Part shown: positions 15,649 through 24,261 of the stretch, in pieces | Position numbering within the stretch: position 1 is the first letter of the stretch | How the letters are laid out: every line of letters starts with the position of its first letter | Source of the DNA: Bacteroidales bacterium | Lineage (GTDB): Bacteria; Bacteroidota; Bacteroidia; Bacteroidales; UBA1402 | Assembly: GCA_017446025.1 (NCBI GenBank) | Contig: JAFSRR010000067.1 | Location: 1-32,139, forward strand | Direction of reading: 5' to 3' | Length of the DNA: 32,139 nucleotides | Translations under genes and position numbers: made by a program | The notes under the pieces: generated by a model | Told to the model about the DNA's origin: nothing | Database searches by the model: none | What the model saw: the letters and a program-made list of their open reading frames with translations, nothing else

Positions 15649-15679
15649 GAAAAGGGTGAGCCGCCGGTTCACCCTTTTC
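15649..15679. terminator. Bidirectional hairpin terminator
   Basis: A perfect 11-bp inverted repeat (GAAAAGGGTGA at 15649-15659 with TCACCCTTTTC at 15669-15679), extendable by G-T, C-G and C-G pairs to a tight 3-nt loop. The stem has A-rich and T-rich outer arms on both strands. It sits between the converging dehydrogenase and DUF5103 genes, and its right arm touches the DUF5103 stop codon, so it can end transcription from both sides. Confidence 0.8.
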
Positions 15680-16953
15680 TATTGCCTTGAAGTGATTTCG
15701 GCGTAGCCCACCAGACGGTCGTACTGGGCGCCGAAAGGCCGGTAATAGACAAACACCTGGTATTCGTTTTCCGTGGCCCAATAGCTGCCCTCCACCGGTC
15801 CCGTGCTGAGCTCGGGGCCAGCCGTTTCACCTCCGGTGTCACACATCATCAGGTAGTTGCAAACCCCTTGCTTGAGGAAAAGCTGCTGCTCGTAACAACC
15901 CGTCTCCTCATTATATTCCATACGGGTTTCCTCGTCAACGCGATTTTCGGTCATTTCGCCCAGCAGGTAGAGCGTGCCCCGTTTCAAAGCCCGGGGCATG
16001 GCCAGGCTGAAATGCACCCAGAAATAATCGGCCCGGAGAGCCGACTCCTGCCTGTCCTCGCGGACATCCACCAGAAAGCGGCCGTCCTGGTCTTCGTCGT
16101 AGGTGTATCCCGTCAGCCGGGGTTCGGCCTGGAACAGCACGGCATGATAACAGGGCCGTTCGTAGAAGATCCTGTCGACATTGAGGCCGCCCAGCTTGTA
16201 AGAAGAAATATCAAAACGACGGTATTCGTTACCACCCTCGAAAATCAACTCCGGCCGGTGTTCGTAACGCACGACATTGGCACCGGCCATGCTGGGACGA
16301 ACCCCCGTCACCTGGTTGTCGGTACGACGGTTCTGGCGCACGAGGATCTTTAGGTCGGTATCGGGACGTTCCACGCTGGCAAAGCCTGTCTTCAGATCGA
16401 ATTCCAATTGCTGGGTCTGGCTGTTGTAGCCGGCATCGGTCAGGGTGTTGACCCGGCCGTCGATCCCCACCTGCCGGTCGAGCACCGAGAAGCAGGCTCT
16501 CAGCAGTACCCCGTCGTCGGGATAGTCCAGGTCGATGACTTCCACCGCATAGTTGCCCGACAGTTTCAGTCGCACCTGGCCGTTGGGCAGACGCAGTGCG
16601 TAATGCGTGTAGTCGACATGGGTGCCCATCGACAAAGCCCCCTCGGGCAGGTCATTGACCGAAAACCCCTCCATGTATTCCAATTCGGCCATCGAGGAGC
16701 GCGTCCAGTCGGCGTCGCAATGCAGCACGCGGTAGGCCAGCCGGTGATAGTCGTGCGAGAGTTCATCGAAGGCGATCTCCACCTGTTCCCGCTCCCCGGT
16801 CTGTATCACCGGTGCCCGCTCAGGCTGGCCCGCCGGATGCACCTGCAGCGTGCGGAAGCGGCCGTCGAGCGTTTCCGTGCGAAACTGGGCCGCCAGGGCC
16901 AGCGGCAGCAACAGCAAAAGCATCGGAAGGATATATTTCGGGCGCATGGTCAT
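15679..16953 (-). CDS. DUF5103 protein, type IX secretion system plug-like
   Basis: Predicted secreted periplasmic protein, 424 aa, matching the DUF5103 family, whose characterised member caps the type IX secretion translocon SprA. A signal peptide (about 1-22, KYILPMLLLLLPLALAAQ) is followed by beta-rich sequence. Family-like segments are LAYRVLHCDADWTRSSMAELEYMEGF (quoted here by its span, about residues 72-97), VDYTHYALRLPNG, RPELIFEGGNEYRRF and the C-terminal NEYQVFVYYRPFGAQYDRLVGY. It lies 49 bp after the MBOAT gene on the same strand with no clear promoter, so it may belong to that operon or be expressed separately. The call is from remembered family features. Confidence 0.8.
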   Translation of the reverse strand: MTMRPKYILPMLLLLLPLALAAQFRTETLDGRFRTLQVHPAGQPERAPVIQTGEREQVEIAFDELSHDYHRLAYRVLHCDADWTRSSMAELEYMEGFSVNDLPEGALSMGTHVDYTHYALRLPNGQVRLKLSGNYAVEVIDLDYPDDGVLLRACFSVLDRQVGIDGRVNTLTDAGYNSQTQQLEFDLKTGFASVERPDTDLKILVRQNRRTDNQVTGVRPSMAGANVVRYEHRPELIFEGGNEYRRFDISSYKLGGLNVDRIFYERPCYHAVLFQAEPRLTGYTYDEDQDGRFLVDVREDRQESALRADYFWVHFSLAMPRALKRGTLYLLGEMTENRVDEETRMEYNEETGCYEQQLFLKQGVCNYLMMCDTGGETAGPELSTGPVEGSYWATENEYQVFVYYRPFGAQYDRLVGYAEITSRQ

Positions 16954-17002
16954 GACTGTTTATATAATAACGGACAAATAAGCCGGATATTGCATTCCAC
17001 AC

Positions 17003-18901
17003 CTAGAACTGGAAATAGATAAATGCCTGCAGATCGGAAGTGATGAACTGATAGATAACAAAGACCACCACGACCACCACCACGGCCATCAAAGCCAAGG
17101 GCATGCGGGCAAACCACAGGCGATAGCGGCGCTTGAAGCGCTCTGGCAGCCAGTGGATCGCCATGCCGGCCACGAACATCAGGAAGACGGCCCGGTACTC
17201 GGTGACAATTTGCGGGATGATGTCCAGGTTCCAGTGACTGCCTATCTGACGGATCATATCTGTCGCCGTTTCCCAGGCAATACGGTTGGCCTCCGCCGGA
17301 TTCAGGTTGGAGCCGGAACGGAAGAACAGTCGCGTGAAAGTCACGAAGACAAAGGTTTGCAACACGCCCCACACCCTGCCCAGGCCGTTTTCCGAATTGA
17401 AGAAGGTCTGCGGAATACCCGGCACCAACTGTTCCAGCAGCGAATAGACAAAACGGACCAGCGTCACCACGGTGACCGTCCCCAGCCAGACCAGGGCAAT
17501 ATTGAGCAGGGGGCCGGTACAGACATAGGCATTGAGCAGATACAGTGCCACGAAAAGCAGCGTCAGCACCGCAGCCCGTTTGAGCGGCGACCAGGTCTTC
17601 CAATATTTATAGACCACGACACCCAGGCCGTTCAACCCGCCCCAGATGACGAAATTCAGGCTGGCACCGTGCCACAGGCCGCCCAGCAGCATGGTGTTCA
17701 TCGTGTTGATATGGGTCGTGAGCTTGAGTCGCTTGTCGGGCCGGTTCATCGAACGCAGGAAGGCCACTCCCAGCACCACGACGATGGCCACCAGCAGCCA
17801 GATGCTCCGGCTCAGCATCACGGCGATGGCCGAGATGGTGATGATCCAGAACCAGGTGCCGAAGGTGGCCCGGCGGCTGCCGCCCAGGGGAATGTAGAGA
17901 TAGTCCTGCAACCAGCGCGACAGGGAGATGTGCCAGCGCTTCCAGAAGTTGCCGGCATTGGTGGCCTTATAGGGCGAATTGAAGTTCTTGGGCAGATAGA
18001 AGCCCATGAGCATGGCCACCCCGATGGCGATGTCGGTATAGCCCGAAAAGTCGGCATACACCTGCAAGGAGTAGGCAAACAGCGCAAACAGGTTCTCGAA
18101 CGACGAATGCATCAGGGGGTTGGCAAAGACCCGATCGATGAAGTTCACCGCCAGGAAGTCGCTCAGCACAATCTTCTTGACAAGGCCGTTCAGGATCCAG
18201 AACACAGCCATGCCGAACTGCCGTCTCGACAGATGGAACTTCTTGTAGATCTGTGGAATAAACACCGATGCCCGCACAATGGGACCGGCCACCAGCTGTG
18301 GGAAGAAGCTCACATAGAAGCCGTAGTCCAACAGGCTTTTCACCGGAGCAATCCGTCCCCGGTACACATCCATCGTATAGCTGATGGTCTGGAAGATATA
18401 GAAGCTGATGCCCACAGGCAGGATGATGCGGTCGACACTGAACACCGGACTGCCGGCCAGCTGGTTGCCCGCCCAGGAAAAGATGTTGAAGACCACGAAA
18501 TGGGTGCCCAGCAGCGTATTGACCAGATCGGTGAAGAAATAGGCATACTTGAAGAAACAGAGCAGCGACAGGTTGACAACCAGGCTCAGCACCAGCCACA
18601 TCTTTTTCGACGCCGGACGGACAGAGCGGTGGATGCGGCCCGCTATGAGATAGTCGGACAGGGTGCAGAACAGCAGGATCAGCACACACAGCCCGCTGGT
18701 CTTGTAATAGAAGAACAGGCTGGCAAAGAAGATAAACAGGTTGCGGAGCAGCCGGCGGTTGTGCAGCAGGCTGAAACCGGCAAAGACCACGGCAAAGAAG
18801 GCCCAGAAGGTGAACTGGGTGAACAGCAGCGGCGAATCGGGATGGAAGGCGAAGACCCCACCCAGCAACTGTCGGCAATATTCCAGGCTCTGTAGTGTCA
18901 T
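17003..18901 (-). CDS. MBOAT-family O-acyltransferase (AlgI/PatA/DltB-like)
   Basis: Polytopic inner-membrane protein, 632 aa, with about 12 hydrophobic segments. It is predicted to move acyl (usually acetyl) groups across the membrane for transfer to a periplasmic glycan. The MBOAT signature is clear: SFFPQLVAGPIVR, YADFSGYTDIAIG, FWKRWHISLSRWLQDYLYIPLGG (His324 within) and GGLWHGASLNF with invariant catalytic His411. At 632 aa it is longer than AlgI (about 520), with a C-terminal membrane extension. Its ATG overlaps the stop of the upstream SGNH gene (ATGA, 18898-18901), and two SGNH genes precede it, the usual MBOAT/SGNH partnership seen in alginate and peptidoglycan O-acetylation. The acceptor polymer is unknown. 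Confidence 0.92.
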   Translation of the reverse strand: MTLQSLEYCRQLLGGVFAFHPDSPLLFTQFTFWAFFAVVFAGFSLLHNRRLLRNLFIFFASLFFYYKTSGLCVLILLFCTLSDYLIAGRIHRSVRPASKKMWLVLSLVVNLSLLCFFKYAYFFTDLVNTLLGTHFVVFNIFSWAGNQLAGSPVFSVDRIILPVGISFYIFQTISYTMDVYRGRIAPVKSLLDYGFYVSFFPQLVAGPIVRASVFIPQIYKKFHLSRRQFGMAVFWILNGLVKKIVLSDFLAVNFIDRVFANPLMHSSFENLFALFAYSLQVYADFSGYTDIAIGVAMLMGFYLPKNFNSPYKATNAGNFWKRWHISLSRWLQDYLYIPLGGSRRATFGTWFWIITISAIAVMLSRSIWLLVAIVVVLGVAFLRSMNRPDKRLKLTTHINTMNTMLLGGLWHGASLNFVIWGGLNGLGVVVYKYWKTWSPLKRAAVLTLLFVALYLLNAYVCTGPLLNIALVWLGTVTVVTLVRFVYSLLEQLVPGIPQTFFNSENGLGRVWGVLQTFVFVTFTRLFFRSGSNLNPAEANRIAWETATDMIRQIGSHWNLDIIPQIVTEYRAVFLMFVAGMAIHWLPERFKRRYRLWFARMPLALMAVVVVVVVFVIYQFITSDLQAFIYFQF

Positions 18902-20199
18902 GGCTGCAAATATCTTGAATAATCCTCCATGACGGCATTGAACAGCAAGTCGCCCAGCATTTCATAGCCGGGATTGGTGAAATGGATCAGATCGGGTTTC
19001 ATCAGGCCGGCCAGCTCCCAGCGCGTAGCCGAGCCCAGCCCGCCCATCATCGAGAACACATCCCATACGGCTGCCCCGTAGCGGCCGGCCATGTCAAAGA
19101 AGGCTTCCCGGGCTGTCACCCCTTGCGAGTTGGGCCGCAGGCGGCGCACATAGCTGTCGTTGTTGGTCACGAATATGTAATCGCAATCGGGCGCCACCGC
19201 CCGTATGCGGCAGATGAGCGAATCATACTGGCTGCAGAACAGCTCGTGCGTGAAGTCCGCATGGGTGGCATCGTTGATGCCGATGCCGAAAATCACCAGG
19301 TCGGGCTGCAGCAGCTGCATGTCCTGCTCGAAGTCCTCACACCTGAGATAATCCCTGACCGAGGCGCCGTTCACGCCGATGGCATCGTATTCGATGCCCT
19401 GGCTGTCGTTTTCGGCCAGGATGCCCGTCAGGCTGAAATGCATCACCGCCGCCGTATCGACAGGCTCAAACCGCAAGACAAAGGCATCGGCATAACTCTC
19501 CGTGGAGAAAGTCCAGGTGTGGCGCTGCCGGTCATAGACGCCACGGATCCCATCCTTTCCATCGCCGTCGGCGGCCGGGTTTTCGGCCTCGCGGAAAGCC
19601 AGCAGCCGGGGTTCATAGCCCCGGCAGGTGTCGTGGGCCAGCAGCGTCAGGCGGTTGAAATCGGTGGCGTAGCCGGCGCTTCTGTTCAAAAACACCGTGA
19701 TGGAGGCCTGCGGGTCGTCCGTGGTCACGGCTATGCCGCTGGCACCCAGCCTGACGTCGTACGACTTGGCCACGTTGCGCGTGGCCGTCCAGCGGCCGGC
19801 ATAGCGCACTTCGTAATTGGAGGGGTTGTTGGTCTGGGCCACCCGATAGGGGAACAGCAGGCCCCGACCGGCCGACAAGGCGGGCGACAGGTTGACAAAG
19901 CGGCTGCGCAGGCGGTCGGAGAACACTCCGGCCTGCACATGTGAAGCGCCGATATGCAGGATCCTGACCCTGCCCTGCCCTTCAAAGAGCAAGCGGCTGA
20001 GTTTGCCATGGAAATCCGACAGGGCGGCACTATCGGAAGGGAACTGCAGCGAGCAGGCCGAACGGTCCAGGCAGAAATACTCCGGCACCGGCACCTGGAG
20101 CTGCGATGCGCCAAGCGGCGACAGGCAGGCAAGCAGCAAAAGGCCGAGCGACACACTCCGCCGCAAACGATGTCCATATGTCAATCTAGCCTGCTTCAT
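18898..20199 (-). CDS. SGNH-fold periplasmic protein, MBOAT partner (variant GAS motif)
   Basis: Predicted exported SGNH/GDSL-like protein, 433 aa, probably the acyl transferase or esterase partner of the adjoining MBOAT. The N-terminus has a basic patch and a hydrophobic stretch (about 15-31). Cleavage after LGA is likely; Cys25 gives a poor lipobox. Block I reads IGASH with Ser86, so the Asp of GDS is Ala. Block III is GIND with Asn309, and block V is D403-L-I-H406. The catalytic Ser, Asp and His are therefore present. The start at 20199 begins the export signal and overlaps the previous gene's stop (ATGA, 20196-20199); a 73-codon extension into that gene was rejected. Confidence 0.8.
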   Translation of the reverse strand: MKQARLTYGHRLRRSVSLGLLLLACLSPLGASQLQVPVPEYFCLDRSACSLQFPSDSAALSDFHGKLSRLLFEGQGRVRILHIGASHVQAGVFSDRLRSRFVNLSPALSAGRGLLFPYRVAQTNNPSNYEVRYAGRWTATRNVAKSYDVRLGASGIAVTTDDPQASITVFLNRSAGYATDFNRLTLLAHDTCRGYEPRLLAFREAENPAADGDGKDGIRGVYDRQRHTWTFSTESYADAFVLRFEPVDTAAVMHFSLTGILAENDSQGIEYDAIGVNGASVRDYLRCEDFEQDMQLLQPDLVIFGIGINDATHADFTHELFCSQYDSLICRIRAVAPDCDYIFVTNNDSYVRRLRPNSQGVTAREAFFDMAGRYGAAVWDVFSMMGGLGSATRWELAGLMKPDLIHFTNPGYEMLGDLLFNAVMEDYSRYLQP

Positions 20200-21803
20200 G
20201 GCTGCTGTTCTTGATGGAGGTTCGACTGCATCTGCTTTTTCAAGGCCTCGTACAAGGCTTCTTCGTCGGTGTCGTCCACCCATAGCGAGTCGGCGGCACT
20301 CTCGCGCAGCATATCCGAGAAATCGCGGGCATAGTCGCGGCTGCGGTCCAACTGCCCGATCTGCAAGAGCGTGGAATCGCTCAGACGGGCCCGGCGGAAG
20401 CAATAATAGTCGTAGCACAGCGACAGACTCTCGCAGAGCAGCTGCGAGATCCGCTGCGAGCCCTTGAATGTGAAATGGATATAGTCGGAGGCGGCCATCG
20501 GCGGCTGGGTCTTGACCCAGGCCAGCATCGAATTGCGACCGCCCATCACCCGGTACATATCCCAGAAGGCGGCCCCGTTTTCCAGGCAGACCTCCCTGAG
20601 CGCGGCGATGGTGGTCTCAAGCATGGGATAGGAGGCCATTTCGCCCTCCACCATGCACGACATGTCGGCCGGGCCGATAAACAGGATTTCCGCCTCGGGA
20701 CGCAGTTTTTTCAGATAACGTATCTGGCGGCCCACCACGGCGGCATAGTGCCGGGCATCTTCTTCAGTCTTGATCACGGTCATCCGGTTGCCTCCGAATT
20801 CCAGCACAAACAGCCTCACATTCATCGCCTGGTAGGCCTGGCGCAACAGGGCGGCATCCATCTGCGTGAAGATGGTGCCCGAACAGCCGCGCATCGGGAT
20901 ATTGTCGACACTCACCCCGTCGGGGCCTTCCAAAATCAGCCCATAGATCTCGGCCCGTCCCCGGAACGACATGCTCAGGCTGCGCACCGGGCGCGAGAAA
21001 CTCCAGTCCAACACCCGCAGCACCGACGACGAATCGCCGACCACCTGCGTATAGGCCTGGTCGTCCTGATAGAGTGTGGCGCGGAAACCGGCCTGGTTGC
21101 AGCCCATCAGCAGCCGCACCCGCGAAAACTGTCTCACCAGGGTGCCCCGGCTGCCGCCGCGCGGACTGATGTCCACAAAGGCCGAATCCTCCAACTCACA
21201 AAACTGTCCCATCGGACCGTAACGGTGGTGCTCGACATTCATTTCACGAGGCCCGTAGATGGCATGACGCTGCCAGCCGCCCCAGGCTTCCTGCGACAAA
21301 GTGGCCGTGGGAATCACCTGCACAGCCGGAATCAGGCCCGGGCCCATGCCGCCGAAACGGTTTTGCCACATTTCGCGCAAAGAGGCGGTAATGCGGTCCT
21401 GTTCTATCTGCGAATCGCCGTAATGCATCACGTGCAGTGTGCCCCCCTGCCCCCTGGCGGTCTCCATTTGGGCGAAAAAGCCGTCAAACAGGGATGGGTC
21501 TGCCCCGGGAAACCGGATGCCTACCGGGCTTTCTTCAAAGAAATGGCGGTAATAGTCCAGCGAATCGGCCAGCTCGGAGAGTTGTCTTAGACGGAAGGCC
21601 TCCGCCATGCGGGAAAGCTGCTGTTCCGGGCTGAGCTGCGGCTCGACGTCCACTGTGTCCTGTCCACCGGTCAGGCTCAGGGGCGAAGCAAAACGCAGGT
21701 GGACAGGTCCCACCTGCACCCCGTCGCGGGGGAACAGCCAGCAGACGGCTCCCAACAGGAGCAGGCATGCGACGATGAACCACAGTATTTTCCTGACAGA
21801 CAT
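20196..21803 (-). CDS. SGNH/GDSL-like periplasmic protein with membrane anchor
   Basis: Second SGNH-fold protein of the cassette, 535 aa. An N-terminal hydrophobic segment (about 5-24) should anchor it in the inner membrane facing the periplasm. Block I is HYGDSQIEQDR with Ser131; block V is D440-Y-I-H443 (SDYIHFTFKG). A GGN at FVLEFGGNRM may serve as block III. Between blocks I and III lies a beta-rich insert of about 150 residues, a carbohydrate-binding-like arrangement also seen in its shorter neighbour, suggesting the two arose by ancient duplication. After block V there is a C-terminal extension of about 90 residues, acidic near its end. It starts 1 bp after the LysM gene and overlaps the next SGNH gene by 4 bp. 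Confidence 0.82.
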   Translation of the reverse strand: MSVRKILWFIVACLLLLGAVCWLFPRDGVQVGPVHLRFASPLSLTGGQDTVDVEPQLSPEQQLSRMAEAFRLRQLSELADSLDYYRHFFEESPVGIRFPGADPSLFDGFFAQMETARGQGGTLHVMHYGDSQIEQDRITASLREMWQNRFGGMGPGLIPAVQVIPTATLSQEAWGGWQRHAIYGPREMNVEHHRYGPMGQFCELEDSAFVDISPRGGSRGTLVRQFSRVRLLMGCNQAGFRATLYQDDQAYTQVVGDSSSVLRVLDWSFSRPVRSLSMSFRGRAEIYGLILEGPDGVSVDNIPMRGCSGTIFTQMDAALLRQAYQAMNVRLFVLEFGGNRMTVIKTEEDARHYAAVVGRQIRYLKKLRPEAEILFIGPADMSCMVEGEMASYPMLETTIAALREVCLENGAAFWDMYRVMGGRNSMLAWVKTQPPMAASDYIHFTFKGSQRISQLLCESLSLCYDYYCFRRARLSDSTLLQIGQLDRSRDYARDFSDMLRESAADSLWVDDTDEEALYEALKKQMQSNLHQEQQP

Positions 21804-21804
21804 A

Positions 21805-22902
21805 TTACGACTTGTGGATTTTCAGTTTCTGACCTATGTAGATACGGTCCGACTTGAGCTGGTTCCAGCGCATCAGGTCGGCCAGGCGCACCTGGTAGCG
21901 ACGGGCGATCGCGCCCAGCGTGTCACCCGAACGCACCGTGTAGGTGATGGGGGCCATGGCGGCCTCGAAGGCTTTGCGGCGGGCTTCCCTGTCTTGTCGC
22001 AACTGTTCGTCGGTCTGGGCATAAAGCTTTTCCTGCGCCCCGACAAACTGCGCTGCCCGCGCCTTGTCGAGCCATATCCGGCTGCCGGCGTCCAGGCAGT
22101 CGTCCGACATTACACAAGGGTTGTAGCTGCGGAAATCACCCTCCGACAATGCCAACCGTTCGCAAAGCAAACGCAGGCTCAAAGGAGCGCTCAAGGTTAT
22201 TTCTGTCAAAGCCTCGACAGTATCCGAAACAACAGCCGGTTGGACTTGCCCATAGACCGACCAGTAGAGCAGCGAGGCCCATTGCCTGGGAAAACCTTCG
22301 TACAGCAATTGTGAACCATCGTTGAAATCCCAGAACTGCTGCGAGGGCAGGCGTCGGGCGGCATTCTGATAGACCGGCGGCGTGTTGATCAAGGCCAGCA
22401 AGGCTTGCCAGGGATGGTCATAGAGCCGTGTCAGGTCGTGCCAATAGCGGACAGCGGCCCGGGTGGCCCGACGCGCATCGAGCCTCTCATCATAGTTGGG
22501 CATGAGGCGCAGTCCGTATTTCAGGGCCACCGCTTCGGTCAGGCCCCACAGGCCGGCCGTATAGCGGCTACTCGCGGTGGTCTTGCCCTCTGCCAGGAGC
22601 AGCGGCAACAGTTCAAAACCGGCGGGCAGGCTGTCGGCTGGCAGCCAGCTGGCCCACGCGCGAGGCAGGGCCAGCAATGCCAGCATCTGGTCGCGGTCGT
22701 CCTTGACTGTTCGCTGCAACTCCCTGCGGTCGGAGCGGTCCAGTGTCACCTGCCACGATGCCTGGCAGGCGGCCAGCTGCTGGCGCGCCGAAGGCTTTTC
22801 GGCGGCTGCCAGAGGGCACAGCACCGTCAGGGCCAGAGCCAACAGGCAGGCCCCGTGAGTGGCCTGCCGCCAGCGGTTGGTATGTGAAACAGACAGCCTC
22901 AT
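21805..22902 (-). CDS. LysM protein with degenerate lytic-transglycosylase (MltD-like) domain
   Basis: Predicted exported peptidoglycan-binding protein, 365 aa. A signal peptide (about 12-34) precedes a transglycosylase-like region (about 90-225): LLLAEGKTTASS with Glu105 in the catalytic position, then YTAGLWGLTEAVALKYGL matching the GLWQF stretch of MltD, and INTPPVYQNAARR near the usual YNAG site. The normal ES after the catalytic Glu is EG, and the Gln of GLWQ is Gly. A C-terminal LysM domain (about 321-363, YTVRSGDTLGAIARRY) ends the protein. The start is ATG at 22902, which begins the signal peptide and overlaps the tilS stop (ATGA). It may cut, bind or present murein to the O-acylation enzymes encoded next. 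Confidence 0.82.
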   Translation of the reverse strand: MRLSVSHTNRWRQATHGACLLALALTVLCPLAAAEKPSARQQLAACQASWQVTLDRSDRRELQRTVKDDRDQMLALLALPRAWASWLPADSLPAGFELLPLLLAEGKTTASSRYTAGLWGLTEAVALKYGLRLMPNYDERLDARRATRAAVRYWHDLTRLYDHPWQALLALINTPPVYQNAARRLPSQQFWDFNDGSQLLYEGFPRQWASLLYWSVYGQVQPAVVSDTVEALTEITLSAPLSLRLLCERLALSEGDFRSYNPCVMSDDCLDAGSRIWLDKARAAQFVGAQEKLYAQTDEQLRQDREARRKAFEAAMAPITYTVRSGDTLGAIARRYQVRLADLMRWNQLKSDRIYIGQKLKIHKS

Positions 22903-24239
22903 GATTCTGTATTGTCGCTGTCGGGCCGGTATGTAATCTTGAGCATACGGCTTGTCCGATCGGTCACCCGGTAGTGCTGGCTGATACGCTCGCCCACTAC
23001 CCACACGATCTCCTCGCCGCAGAGCAGCACCCAGGTCTGTTGTTTCTCCCAGCGCGACTTCTTGCGGTCGGTCAGGTAGTCGCTCACCAGCCGGCGGCCG
23101 TTCATACCCAGCGGCACAAAGCTGTCGCCCCGGCGAAGCGGGCGCAGACAGAGCGGAAACTGCAACTTGCCGGCATCCAGGCAGGCCGTGTCGCGACGGC
23201 GCACAATGTCGGCCGGCATGGGCACATGCTCCAGCTGCAGAAAAGCCGCCCGGACAGTATCTTCTTCGATCCAGATTTCCTGCCCCTCATGAGCCATTTC
23301 GTCCCTGCGACGCAATAGCCATACCGCCCGGTCGAGCAGCAGGCAATGGGTGGGCGAATTGTATTGTTTGCCGGCCGTGTCATGCCGGTGCTGCCAGACG
23401 GTCTCCACCGTCCGGGCATCGAAACCGGCCTTCGACAGCCAGGCGAAAAGGAGGCTCTCGGGCAAGGATTCATTTTCCAGGTCGGCCACTGCCAGCCGGG
23501 TGAAAAGCGCCACATCGTCCAAGTGCAGACGACACAGGGCACGGGCGGTTTCCTGCTGGCAAAAGTCGGCGCTTTCGCGCTGCAGGTCGATGCTCCGCGC
23601 TATCAAGGCACGGGCCGAAGGTTCTATTTTTTCAATTTCCGGCAGGAGGTTGAGCCGGATCTGGTTGCGACGGCAATCGGCCAGGGCGTTGGTGCTGTCC
23701 ATCACATAGGGCAGCTTTCTGTCGGCCAGCCAGGCCATTATTTCAACCCGGCTCACGCCCAGCAAAGGCCGTGCCACATAGCCGTTGCGCGGCCGCATGG
23801 CGGCCAGGCCCTGCGGTCCGCTGCCCCGCAGCAGGTTCAGCAGGAAAGTCTCGATGTTGTCGTCCTGGTGATGGCCCGTGACAATCACCGCGAGCCCCTC
23901 TTCCCGGCGGATTTCCTCAAAGCGGCGGTAGCGCAGCTCGCGGGCAGCCATCTCGACGGAAATTTTCCGGGCGGCGGCATAATCCGCGGCAGGCAGGTGC
24001 TCCACCCGGCAGGCAACCCCCAGCCGTTGGCAGAAATCACGGACGAAGGCTTCGTCACGGTCGGATTCTTCCCCCCGGAGATGGAAATTGACATGCACGG
24101 CCAGGCAATCGTAGCCCAGTTCGCACAGCACACTGAGCAAGGCCACCGAATCGGGGCCGCCGCTCAAGGCGACCAGCAATCTGTCGTGCCGGGAAAAGAG
24201 CTGATGCTGTTCTATATACGCTCTGACGCTGTGCTGCAT
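22899..24239 (-). CDS. tilS: tRNA(Ile)-lysidine synthase
   Basis: Cytoplasmic enzyme, 446 aa, that attaches lysine to C34 of the CAU-anticodon tRNA-Ile, making it read AUA. The N-type ATP pyrophosphatase loop is S26-GGPDS (VALSGGPDSVALL). Other family segments are HVNFHLRGEESDRDE, TGHHQDDNIETFLLNLLRGSG, RPLLGVSR and DSTN. C-terminal domains typical of the family include LRPLRRGDSFVPLGMNG and RKKSRWEKQQTWVLLCGEEIVWVVGERIS (about residues 393-421). It heads the minus-strand operon leading into the LysM/SGNH/MBOAT genes, overlapping the next gene by 4 bp, and is divergent from pheS across a 76-bp region. Confidence 0.96.
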   Translation of the reverse strand: MQHSVRAYIEQHQLFSRHDRLLVALSGGPDSVALLSVLCELGYDCLAVHVNFHLRGEESDRDEAFVRDFCQRLGVACRVEHLPAADYAAARKISVEMAARELRYRRFEEIRREEGLAVIVTGHHQDDNIETFLLNLLRGSGPQGLAAMRPRNGYVARPLLGVSRVEIMAWLADRKLPYVMDSTNALADCRRNQIRLNLLPEIEKIEPSARALIARSIDLQRESADFCQQETARALCRLHLDDVALFTRLAVADLENESLPESLLFAWLSKAGFDARTVETVWQHRHDTAGKQYNSPTHCLLLDRAVWLLRRRDEMAHEGQEIWIEEDTVRAAFLQLEHVPMPADIVRRRDTACLDAGKLQFPLCLRPLRRGDSFVPLGMNGRRLVSDYLTDRKKSRWEKQQTWVLLCGEEIVWVVGERISQHYRVTDRTSRMLKITYRPDSDNTES

Positions 24240-24261
24240 GAATCTGCCTGAAAAATTAGAG

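Noticed and set aside
16954-17002. Possible separate promoter for the DUF5103 gene
   Set aside because: The 49-bp A+T-rich gap has no TAnnTTTG with a correctly placed TTTG. Only a partial TATTTG is present.
17153-18895. Plus-strand open frame of 580 codons opposite the MBOAT gene
   Set aside because: The translation is highly polar and His/Gln-rich, the expected mirror of a hydrophobic membrane protein. No recognisable domain.
20200-20418. Upstream extension of the 433-aa SGNH gene by 73 codons
   Set aside because: The extension is Arg/Pro-rich shadow sequence of the previous gene, and the ATG at 20199 sits in a clean ATGA overlap just before an export signal.
22903-23004. Upstream extension of the LysM gene by 34 codons into tilS
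   Set aside because: The ATG at 22902 starts the signal peptide and forms the same ATGA overlap as its neighbours.
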